Origin: an uncultured Mucilaginibacter sp.
Lineage (GTDB): Bacteria; Bacteroidota; Bacteroidia; Sphingobacteriales; Sphingobacteriaceae
Direction of reading: 5' to 3'
NCBI GenBank assembly: GCA_946479225.1
Contig: CAMLFI010000070.1
Coordinates: 1-9,571, forward strand
DNA length: 9,571 nt
Within the stretch, counting starts at the first letter, position 1. Each line of letters begins with the position of its first letter. The position numbers and the translations under genes were made by a program. Below the pieces are notes generated by a model. It ran no database searches and was not told where the DNA came from. It was given only the letters and a program-made list of their open reading frames with translations. Positions 1 to 5,827 of this stretch are shown here, piece after piece.

Positions 1-572
1 CCGGCCTTGGTCAAATAATCTAAGCGGAAAGGGCTATATACCTCCAAAATTTTGGCACCACCGGCTCCTGCTGTAACAGCATTTTTACTGCCTTTTTGCA
101 GGTAAACAAAGTCGGTACGTGGTGTGCCGGCATGTTCGCCATCAGGTGGGGTGCGTTTTAGGGCGGTCATGGTAACTGCCGCGCCATTAACTGTTTGGTC
201 AATTGATCCTTCCATAACAAACAAAAGTCTATCGGCAGGCAAGGTTTCTTCAGGGATCTTGGCGTTAGCGTCAAGGGTGATAACGACACTCATTAAACCT
301 GTACCCCAAAACATTTTTGCTTTAACTCCGGGGTATAATTCGGCGCTGTCTAAGGTGCTGGTAGCTACAACTTTGCCTTCAGCAAGGTTAGAAGCGATGC
401 CATTTTGAGGCAAGCCGGAAAGCTCCCTTTTGGTTAACTTATATTGTTCAATAAGTTCCTCATTCTTTTTTTCCCACTCAGATGTTGGGGCAGGTTTACA
501 CTGTACCAGTGCCACCGCAAATACTGCCAGCAAGCATTTTAAAATGCTGCTGTGGATTGATGATCTTCTCAT
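1..572 (-). CDS. Cupin-like lipoprotein, C-terminus cut by window edge
   Basis: Reading the minus strand from ATG at 570-572 gives 190 residues with no stop before the window edge, so the C-terminus is missing. The start MRRSSIHSS leads into a hydrophobic stretch (about residues 10-23) ending in the lipobox-like ALVQC, with Cys25 as the predicted lipidated residue, so the product is probably a membrane-anchored, periplasm-facing lipoprotein. Residues 31-50 are charged and helical. From about residue 80 the sequence (PGVKAKMFWGTG, then TLPADRLLFVMEGSIDQTVNG) has the alternating strand and glycine-turn pattern of a cupin beta-barrel. I do not see a clear set of cupin metal-binding histidines in the visible part. 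No substrate can be named. It is divergent from radA, with 166 bases between the two starts. Lipoprotein nature is fairly sure; the cupin assignment is moderate. Confidence 0.7.
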   Translation of the reverse strand, partial: MRRSSIHSSILKCLLAVFAVALVQCKPAPTSEWEKKNEELIEQYKLTKRELSGLPQNGIASNLAEGKVVATSTLDSAELYPGVKAKMFWGTGLMSVVITLDANAKIPEETLPADRLLFVMEGSIDQTVNGAAVTMTALKRTPPDGEHAGTPRTDFVYLQKGSKNAVTAGAGGAKILEVYSPFRLDYLTKA

Positions 573-698
573 AGTTTAGTTTGGTGATAATTGATCGGAA
601 AATTAACTATTTCGTTATCAAGTGCCAAATTTCTTTTTTGTTACAAAAGGCATTGCGTGCTAATTAAATTAGCAATTGGTTTTATAAATCCTGATATT

Positions 699-734
699 TA
701 TCTGCACATTTGCACATCAGCATATCTGCACATT
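699..734. repeat. Direct repeat TATCTGCACATT just upstream of radA
   Basis: The 12-mer TATCTGCACATT occurs at 699-710 and again at 723-734. The spacer contains a third partial copy, TTTGCACATC. The repeat period is 24 bases and the second copy ends 4 bases before the radA ATG, so the array lies in or next to the radA leader. I recall similar TGCACATTTGCACATC-type repeats between genes in Sphingobacteriaceae, but could not check. A regulatory role is not shown. Confidence 0.6.
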
Positions 735-738
735 AACA

Positions 739-2205
739 ATGGCTAAAACCCGTATAGCATATTTTTGCCAAAGCTGCGGCTTTGAGAGCGCCAAATGGCT
801 GGGCAAGTGCCCGTCGTGCCAGCAATGGAATACTTTTGTTGAGGAGATACTGGAAAAACCTAACACATCTGTACCAACATGGAAAGTCAGCAATTCTACC
901 ACGCAGCAACGCGCTAATAAGCCCGTGCCTGTTGGCGAGATCACTTTCACGGAAGAGCATCGCCTGCTAACACCTGACGCGGAATTTAATCGAGTTCTGG
1001 GTGGCGGGATAGTGGCTGGGTCATTAGTGCTGATCGGTGGTGAGCCGGGCATCGGTAAATCAACGCTGATGCTGCAGCTGGCTTTGAACATGCCGGGTCA
1101 AAAAGTGCTGTATATTTCCGGCGAGGAAAGTGAGCGGCAGATAAAAATGCGAGCGGAAAGACTGTCGGCAGTGGGCAATGGGCCGTTAGCAGATGAAAAA
1201 AATAAATCCGAAATCGAACATCCGAAATCCGAAATCAAAAGCAACTGCTACATCCTTACCGAAACATCCACTCAAAACATATTTAAGCAAATAGAAGAAC
1301 TACAGCCTGACCTGGTAGTGGTAGATTCTATCCAGACATTGCACTCGGCGCATATTGAATCAACGCCGGGCAGCGTATCGCAGGTACGGGAGTGTACCGC
1401 AGAGCTGTTGAGGTTTGCAAAAGAGAGCGCCACGCCTGTGTTCCTGATCGGCCATATAACCAAGGACGGCATGATAGCCGGCCCCAAAATACTGGAGCAC
1501 ATGGTTGATACCGTTTTGCAGTTTGAGGGCGACAGGCACCATGTTTACCGCATTCTGCGTACGGTAAAAAACCGGTTCGGTTCTTCATCTGAATTAGGTA
1601 TTTATGAAATGCTGGGCGAGGGGTTGCGAGAAGTATCTAACCCATCAGAAATTTTGTTGTCGCAACGCGATGAACCGCTAAGCGGCATAACCATATCCGC
1701 CACTTTAGAGGGCATGCGGCCCATGCTTATAGAAACCCAGGCGTTGGTAAGCACCTCGCCGTACGGAACGCCACAGCGTAATGCCAACGGCTTTGACACC
1801 AAACGCATGAACATGCTGCTGGCCGTATTAGAAAAACGCTGCGGATTTAAACTGGGTGCCAAGGATGTGTTTTTAAATATTACGGGGGGCATACGTGTAG
1901 AAGATCCGGCGATAGACCTTGGACTTGCTGCCGCAATCATATCATCGCACGAGGATATACCTATACCTTTTAAAACATGTTTTGCCGGCGAGATAGGTTT
2001 GTCGGGCGAGATAAGAGCGGTTAACCGTGTGGAGCAGCGTATTGCAGAGGCGCAAAAACTCGGCTTTGAACAGATATTTATTTCTAAATATAATATGCCG
2101 CAAGGCGGTAAAGGCAAACAGAAAAGCATTGACCTGTCACGCTACAGTATCCAGATAAAAACTGTAGCCAACATTGAAGAAGTGTTCGGCTTGCTGTTTG
2201 GATAA
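739..2205 (+). CDS. radA: DNA repair protein RadA (Sms)
   Basis: A 488-residue RadA, the cytoplasmic RecA-like ATPase that drives branch migration and processing of recombination intermediates. Domains in order: N-terminal C4 zinc finger (Cys10, Cys13, Cys24, Cys27); RecA-like ATPase with Walker A GEPGIGKS at 101-108 and Walker B DLVVVD at 191-196; the RadA signature KNRFG at 277-281; and a C-terminal Lon-protease-like domain from about 300, with the family's conserved GIRVEDPAIDLGLAAAI and GEIGLSGEIR stretches. It is about 28 residues longer than E. coli RadA (460). The excess lies between RAERLS and CYILTETS (about residues 144-169) and includes a repeat-encoded peptide described separately. 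The ATG at 739 places the zinc finger at the usual distance from the N-terminus. No Shine-Dalgarno is visible, which is normal in Bacteroidetes. The stop codon lies inside the palindrome at 2202-2237. Confidence 0.97.
   Translation: MAKTRIAYFCQSCGFESAKWLGKCPSCQQWNTFVEEILEKPNTSVPTWKVSNSTTQQRANKPVPVGEITFTEEHRLLTPDAEFNRVLGGGIVAGSLVLIGGEPGIGKSTLMLQLALNMPGQKVLYISGEESERQIKMRAERLSAVGNGPLADEKNKSEIEHPKSEIKSNCYILTETSTQNIFKQIEELQPDLVVVDSIQTLHSAHIESTPGSVSQVRECTAELLRFAKESATPVFLIGHITKDGMIAGPKILEHMVDTVLQFEGDRHHVYRILRTVKNRFGSSSELGIYEMLGEGLREVSNPSEILLSQRDEPLSGITISATLEGMRPMLIETQALVSTSPYGTPQRNANGFDTKRMNMLLAVLEKRCGFKLGAKDVFLNITGGIRVEDPAIDLGLAAAIISSHEDIPIPFKTCFAGEIGLSGEIRAVNRVEQRIAEAQKLGFEQIFISKYNMPQGGKGKQKSIDLSRYSIQIKTVANIEEVFGLLFG
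1204..1236 (+). repeat. In-frame AAATCCGAAATC repeat inside radA
   Basis: AAATCCGAAATC occurs at 1204-1215 and 1225-1236, a 21-base (7-codon) period, with the related CATCCG between them. In the radA frame it encodes two KSEI units separated by EHP (residues 156-166), flanked by lysine- and asparagine-rich residues. The insertion keeps the frame and falls between the Walker A and Walker B motifs, where RadA proteins normally have only a short link. I recall GAAATCCGAAATC-type repeats being widely dispersed in Sphingobacteriaceae genomes and sometimes translated as KSEIRNPKSEI-like peptides. That is memory, not a search result. Confidence 0.75.
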
Positions 2206-2237
2206 TCATCAGCATAAATATTTATGCTGATGATTAT
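2202..2237. terminator. 36-bp perfect palindrome between convergent genes, likely bidirectional terminator
   Basis: Positions 2202-2219 are the exact reverse complement of 2220-2237, centred on AAATATTT. The arms carry ATCATCAGCAT and ATGCTGATGAT. The sequence includes the radA stop codon (2203-2205) and ends 6 bases before the stop of the minus-strand NHL gene. A transcript from either strand could fold into a stem of about 15-16 pairs. There is no strong U-tract on either side, so it is not a classic intrinsic terminator; it could instead stabilise 3' ends. Confidence 0.65.
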
Positions 2238-2243
2238 TAAAAG

Positions 2244-3626
2244 TTAAGGAGTAACTGTGATTGCCAGTTTGCGTATTGCATTATTATTAACATCTGTGAC
2301 GTAGGCGTTGCCGGATGCATCTAATGCTATCCCGCCCGGTACATTGAAGCGTGCATCAGCACCTGCACCGTTAACAAATCCTACCGCACCAAGTTTTCCC
2401 GCCAGCGTATACAACGCCCGGCTCGCTGTTACCAGTTCCAAAATTCGACCGTTTTTATCAACTATGTAAATATTAGACTGCGCATCGGTAGTTATAGCAA
2501 CGGGAGATCCTAATTGCGCGGTAATGCCCAAGCCGCCCGCTACAGTTGACGTTGTGCCGGTGGTTACATTTATTTTACGTACCGCATAATTGTTCTGATC
2601 GGCCACGTATAAATTACCCAACGCATCAACCGTTACTGCTATCGGTCCGTTAAATGATGCTGTATTATTCTCAGTGCTGCTGTTCATATATCGCGCGTAA
2701 CCGTCACCTGCCAAAGTAGTTACCACCCCGGCAGTAGTTATTTTGCGAATGCGGTTGTTGCCGTAATCGGCTACATAAAGATTCCCCGCCGCATCCAAAG
2801 CAACGCTCCGCGGACTTCTAAATAATGCCTTTAGCGGGTCGGTGGAGTCAACAAAGCCATAATCTCCTGTTGGAGAGCCTGCATATGTGCTTACCGTACC
2901 AGTTGCAGAAATTTTTCTAATAACATTGTTCCCCGCGTCGGCAACGTACATATTACCTGCGGCATCAACCACCATTCCCCGCGTACCATAAAACCGGGCA
3001 TTAGCCAAAGGGCCATTGGTGTAGCCTCTTTCCGTGCTGGTTAGAGTGCCCACATTTCCACCGGTAGAAACTGTTCTTATCGTGTTGTTGATAACGTCGC
3101 CTACCTGCAATAAACCGGTAGCTTTATTAAGAGCGATAGCTTCAGGCCCATTAAACAAGGCAGTGGCCCCCGACCCATCAGCATAGCCAAAATTGCCGGT
3201 ACCAGCTAATGTACTTACCGCAACATTAATTTTAAAAGTTGCAGATGGGGTGGTAAAAGAAATCACATCACCATAAAAAGTACCGGCTTTATTAACCACG
3301 TAAGGCCTTGCATAATATTTTGTAGCGGGCGTTAACCCGGTCATTTTTCCTTTAAATGAAGCTACCAAAGAATCTAATGCCGCTTTTGAATCGGCAACTG
3401 TAGGGTTTGCGTTGCTTGTGCTCCAGCAAACACCGTTTGACGTGATAGGGCTACCCTGTACCAGTATCTCACCACCAACTTTAACAGAGGTGGGTGTTAC
3501 ATCGGTTAATACCGGGGTAGTAACTAAATAAGCATCTACAGCTACGTCATCACCTTTTTTGCAACTTGCTACTATGGCTGCTAATATTAAAAACGCAATT
3601 AATTTGCCTGATAAAAATCTCTTCAT
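2244..3626 (-). CDS. NHL-repeat beta-propeller lipoprotein with FN3-like domain
   Basis: A 460-residue protein read from ATG at 3624-3626. The start MKRFLSGKLIAFLILAAIVASC is a lipoprotein signal peptide with the lipid cysteine at Cys22, followed by KKGDD, so it should be anchored in the cell envelope. Residues about 33-128 form a fibronectin-III-like module (SNGVCWSTSNANPTV, then LTPATKYYARPYV) of the kind common in Bacteroidetes surface proteins. From about 138 to 457 come six NHL-type blades, each with a variant of AGNLYVADxxNNxIRKI (near 212-245, 270-305, 327-362 and 428-457; the blades near 160-190 and 372-405 are divergent). Six blades would close one propeller. NHL propellers bind proteins, RNA or ligands; no catalytic residues stand out and the ligand is unknown. 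An in-frame ATG at 3689 is rejected because it would put a non-signal peptide in front and overlaps the likely -7 box. Confidence 0.9.
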   Translation of the reverse strand: MKRFLSGKLIAFLILAAIVASCKKGDDVAVDAYLVTTPVLTDVTPTSVKVGGEILVQGSPITSNGVCWSTSNANPTVADSKAALDSLVASFKGKMTGLTPATKYYARPYVVNKAGTFYGDVISFTTPSATFKINVAVSTLAGTGNFGYADGSGATALFNGPEAIALNKATGLLQVGDVINNTIRTVSTGGNVGTLTSTERGYTNGPLANARFYGTRGMVVDAAGNMYVADAGNNVIRKISATGTVSTYAGSPTGDYGFVDSTDPLKALFRSPRSVALDAAGNLYVADYGNNRIRKITTAGVVTTLAGDGYARYMNSSTENNTASFNGPIAVTVDALGNLYVADQNNYAVRKINVTTGTTSTVAGGLGITAQLGSPVAITTDAQSNIYIVDKNGRILELVTASRALYTLAGKLGAVGFVNGAGADARFNVPGGIALDASGNAYVTDVNNNAIRKLAITVTP

Positions 3627-3686
3627 GTTTACGTTATATACTTTAGGGACAGGTGATAGGACATATAAGTCCTTTTGATCCGGGTA

Positions 3687-3694
3687 CAAAAGTA
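3687..3694 (-). promoter_or_regulatory. Bacteroidetes -7 element of the NHL lipoprotein gene
   Basis: On the minus strand this reads TACTTTTG, a full match to the Bacteroidetes -7 consensus TAnnTTTG. Transcription would start near 3680, giving a leader of about 54 bases before the ATG at 3626. No good TTTG -33 box is found at the usual spacing, so confidence is limited. Confidence 0.45.
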
Positions 3695-3709
3695 GTTGTT
3701 TAAACGACT
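3694..3709. promoter_or_regulatory. Imperfect palindrome abutting the NHL gene promoter, candidate operator
   Basis: AGTTGTTTAAACGACT is a 16-base palindrome with one mismatched pair, built round the perfect 8-mer GTTTAAAC. It starts at the upstream edge of the minus-strand -7 box, in the spacer where a repressor or activator could act. No regulator is identified, and an AT-rich 8-mer palindrome can occur by chance. Confidence 0.25.
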
Positions 3710-3785
3710 TTGACCACCCACCTGCTACAATAAATTTGTTAAATGTATTTCAAATCAATAACTCTTGGCGACAGGTGTGTTTAAT

Positions 3786-3805
3786 TTAACATATATTAAC
3801 ATATT
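3786..3805. repeat. Tandem 10-bp repeat TTAACATATA / TTAACATATT
   Basis: Two adjacent near-identical 10-mers (one mismatch at the last base) lie in the 291-base divergent spacer between the NHL gene and the cytochrome gene. Ten bases is one helical turn, so side-by-side protein binding is possible. The rest of this spacer is AT-rich and shows no gene. Confidence 0.4.
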
Positions 3806-3917
3806 TGGCCAATCATAATGCAATCTTCAGCATTGATTTTATCGTATATTTAAGCTTAACAACCAATTACTGTTATTTACTGCTTTATTGTAGTTTTACA
3901 AAAGAAACAACGCATCA

Positions 3918-4610
3918 ATGAAAAAAATTAAGGAGAAACATTCTTTAGCCATGCGCTGGGCCCACTGGGTAAACTTTCCGCTGCTAACCATTATGATATG
4001 GAGCGGGCTGCTTATTTATTGGGCAAATGATGTTTATTCTGTAACCCTTTTTGGGCATACTTTCGTTCGTTTTTTCCCCGTGTGGTTTTATGATGCTTTA
4101 AAGATACCGCATCGTTTATCCGAAGGAATGGCCTTTCATTTCCTGTTTATGTGGTTCTTTACGTTAAATGGTATATTTTATGTGATCTATACGGCGATAT
4201 CAGGCGAATGGCGACAGCTTGTTCCAAACCGTAAATCGTTTAAAGAAGCCTGGCTGGTTTTGCTGCATGATCTGCATATCCGTAAAACAGCACCACCGCA
4301 GGATAAATACAACGCCGCGCAACGCATAGTCTACTCGGCTATCATTATAATGGGCTTTGGCTCTGTAATAACCGGATTAGCTATTTACAAGCCCGTGCAG
4401 TTTTACTATATCACCTGGCTGTGTGGGGGCTATCATTTTGCACGTATACTGCATTTTGCTTTAACGGTTGGTTATGTATTATTTTTTGTGATACATATAG
4501 TACAGGTAATTTTAGCAGGATGGAGTAATTTCCGCTCGGTGATAACCGGTTTTGAAGTAGAGAAGAATAAAGATTTAAAAGAGATCAAACATGACACCGA
4601 AAAAGTATAA
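3918..4610 (+). CDS. Membrane b-type cytochrome (Ni/Fe-hydrogenase cytochrome b-like)
   Basis: A 230-residue inner-membrane protein with about four transmembrane helices (around 18-36, 72-95, 138-158 and 178-202). Candidate haem b ligands are His16 (RWAHW), His74 (AFHFLF), His173 and His179 (GGYHFARILHF) and His193 (VIHIVQ), the arrangement expected of the cytochrome b561 / Ni-hydrogenase b-subunit family (PF01292). The role is electron transfer between the quinone pool and a periplasmic partner. The following gene, whose start overlaps this gene's end by 20 bases, encodes a sulfite-oxidase-fold molybdoenzyme, which is the likely partner. No hydrogenase genes are present, so a hydrogenase role is unlikely here. 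A weak -7-like TAGTTTTA lies at 3891-3898. The ATG at 3918 puts the first conserved RWAHW near the N-terminus, as usual for the family. Confidence 0.88.
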   Translation: MKKIKEKHSLAMRWAHWVNFPLLTIMIWSGLLIYWANDVYSVTLFGHTFVRFFPVWFYDALKIPHRLSEGMAFHFLFMWFFTLNGIFYVIYTAISGEWRQLVPNRKSFKEAWLVLLHDLHIRKTAPPQDKYNAAQRIVYSAIIIMGFGSVITGLAIYKPVQFYYITWLCGGYHFARILHFALTVGYVLFFVIHIVQVILAGWSNFRSVITGFEVEKNKDLKEIKHDTEKV

Positions 4611-5373
4611 AAAGCCTTTAACCGTTGATCAAAAGATCAGCCGGCGAACTTTTATTTCGTTTGGTGCTTTTACCGCGTTATCGGCCGGCGCTTTTTTTTC
4701 GTGGCGATGGTTGTATAATTCGCCAACAGAAACGGGCGGCGTAACTAAAGGTGCGCATGCGTCCTTGCGCTCTGTACTTAATAACAACGAGCAGGTTTTC
4801 AGAAAAACTTTCAGCCATAAAAACCTGGTTAAAACGTACCCAAAATCAATGGCGGCAAAGCAGGTGCGGTACAACAGTTCGATAGGGATGAATTTAAAAG
4901 CACCGTTTGATGTTGCAGCCTGGCAATTGCAGATAAAGAAAACCTCGGGCGAAGTATTGAATGTAACCTTGGAAGACTTAAAGGCGCTGCCTAAAACAGA
5001 AATAGTTTTTGACTTTAAATGTGTTGAGGGCTGGGACCAGATCTCGCATTGGGGCGGCGTCAAGTTTGCTGACCTGATAGATCACTACAAACTGCATAAC
5101 GAAACTAAATTGGCTTATGTTAGTTTGGAAACGCCCGATAAAAGTTATTATGTAGGGATAGATACTCCGAGCGCCACTCATCCTCAAACATTACTGGCTT
5201 ACGAAGTTAACGGCAGGCCGCTGCCTGTTAAACATGGCGCTCCGCTGCGTTTGATCATTCCGGTTAAATACGGAATAAAGAATTTAAAAAGGATTGGCAT
5301 CATCGCGTTTAGTAATGAACGCCCAAGGGATTACTGGGCCGAGCGTGGGTACGATTATTACTCCGGATTGTAA
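4591..5373 (+). CDS. Tat-exported molybdopterin-dependent oxidoreductase (sulfite oxidase / MsrP-like fold)
   Basis: A 260-residue protein. The N-terminus has a twin-arginine motif SRRTFIS (Arg18-Arg19) followed by a hydrophobic segment (about 21-37), indicating export of a folded cofactor-bearing enzyme by Tat, perhaps left membrane-anchored. The rest matches the oxidoreductase molybdopterin-binding domain (PF00174): Cys144 in FDFKCVEGWDQISHWGG is the expected molybdenum ligand, KHGAPLRLIIPVKYGIKNLKRI is the family's cofactor-site block, and the end DYWAERGYDYYSGL is typical of the family. The reaction could be reduction of oxidised protein methionine, as in MsrP, or of another S- or N-oxide; the substrate cannot be read from sequence. 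The gene overlaps the upstream cytochrome gene by 20 bases and is followed after one base by a Gre-like gene, so all three are probably co-translated. The membrane partner is not MsrQ-like. Confidence 0.9.
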   Translation: MTPKKYKKPLTVDQKISRRTFISFGAFTALSAGAFFSWRWLYNSPTETGGVTKGAHASLRSVLNNNEQVFRKTFSHKNLVKTYPKSMAAKQVRYNSSIGMNLKAPFDVAAWQLQIKKTSGEVLNVTLEDLKALPKTEIVFDFKCVEGWDQISHWGGVKFADLIDHYKLHNETKLAYVSLETPDKSYYVGIDTPSATHPQTLLAYEVNGRPLPVKHGAPLRLIIPVKYGIKNLKRIGIIAFSNERPRDYWAERGYDYYSGL

Positions 5374-5374
5374 A

Positions 5375-5827
5375 ATGTCGTCTACCCTTAAGCAAAAATT
5401 ATATCAGGAATGCCTTAACTACGTGCAGCGGAGTATTGATGCGGCGCAGCAAGGAATTAATGAAGCTCAGCAAGCCGCTAAGGATGATACCAAAAGCAGT
5501 GCAGGAGACAAGTACGAAACCGGACGCGAAATGGCACAGCAGGAAAGCAATCGAAATATGGCGCAGTTGCACCAGGCTAATAAATTAAAGGTGCAGCTCA
5601 ATCAGGTGCCGGTTACGCCGTCAAATAATGTTGACAATGGTAGTATAGTGATTACCGATGCCGGGAATTTTTATATCGGTATAAGCGCAGGTACAATACA
5701 GATTGATGATATTAACTACGTCGCTATTTCGTTGGTATCGCCAATCGGCCAAAAAATGAAAGGGCTTACCGCAGGTGAAGGGTTTAATCTGAACGGCAAC
5801 AACTATACAATTAAGCAGGTTATTTAA
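5375..5827 (+). CDS. Small GreA/GreB-like protein
   Basis: A 150-residue protein starting at ATG 5375, one base after the stop of the molybdoenzyme gene. An in-frame ATG at 5294 is rejected because it would overlap the molybdoenzyme by 80 bases. Residues about 1-75 are a helical, Gln/Ala/Lys-rich coiled coil with the conserved-looking stretch TKSSAGDKYETGREM at 39-53, which carries acidic residues where Gre factors have their coiled-coil tip. Residues about 88-150 resemble the GreA/GreB FKBP-like C-terminal domain, especially SPIGQKMKGLTAGEGF and the end NGNNYTIKQVI. Gre factors bind the RNA polymerase secondary channel and stimulate transcript cleavage. Whether this shortened version does so is inferred. 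I recall Bacteroidetes homologues being annotated '3-oxoacyl-ACP synthase', which the sequence does not support. Its 3' end overlaps the convergent epimerase gene by 8 bases. Confidence 0.75.
   Translation: MSSTLKQKLYQECLNYVQRSIDAAQQGINEAQQAAKDDTKSSAGDKYETGREMAQQESNRNMAQLHQANKLKVQLNQVPVTPSNNVDNGSIVITDAGNFYIGISAGTIQIDDINYVAISLVSPIGQKMKGLTAGEGFNLNGNNYTIKQVI

Noticed and set aside
124..408. Plus-strand 94-codon ORF
   Set aside because: It lies antisense to the cupin-like lipoprotein gene, which has a convincing signal peptide and lipobox; the ORF's protein has no recognisable features.
717..1091. Minus-strand 124-codon ORF over the start of radA
   Set aside because: It is fully covered by radA, including the zinc finger and Walker A region, and its serine/proline-rich product looks like an antisense shadow.
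1602..2129. Minus-strand 175-codon ORF inside radA
   Set aside because: It is antisense to the well-conserved RadA Lon-like domain and shows no domain of its own.
3811..3840. Inverted repeat AATGC/GCATT in the divergent spacer
   Set aside because: Only 5 bp with an 8-base loop and no supporting context; expected by chance in AT-rich DNA.
5294..5827. Longer N-terminus for the Gre-like protein
   Set aside because: The ATG at 5294 would overlap the molybdoenzyme by 80 bases; the extra 27 residues are low-quality sequence, while ATG 5375 falls directly after the upstream stop.
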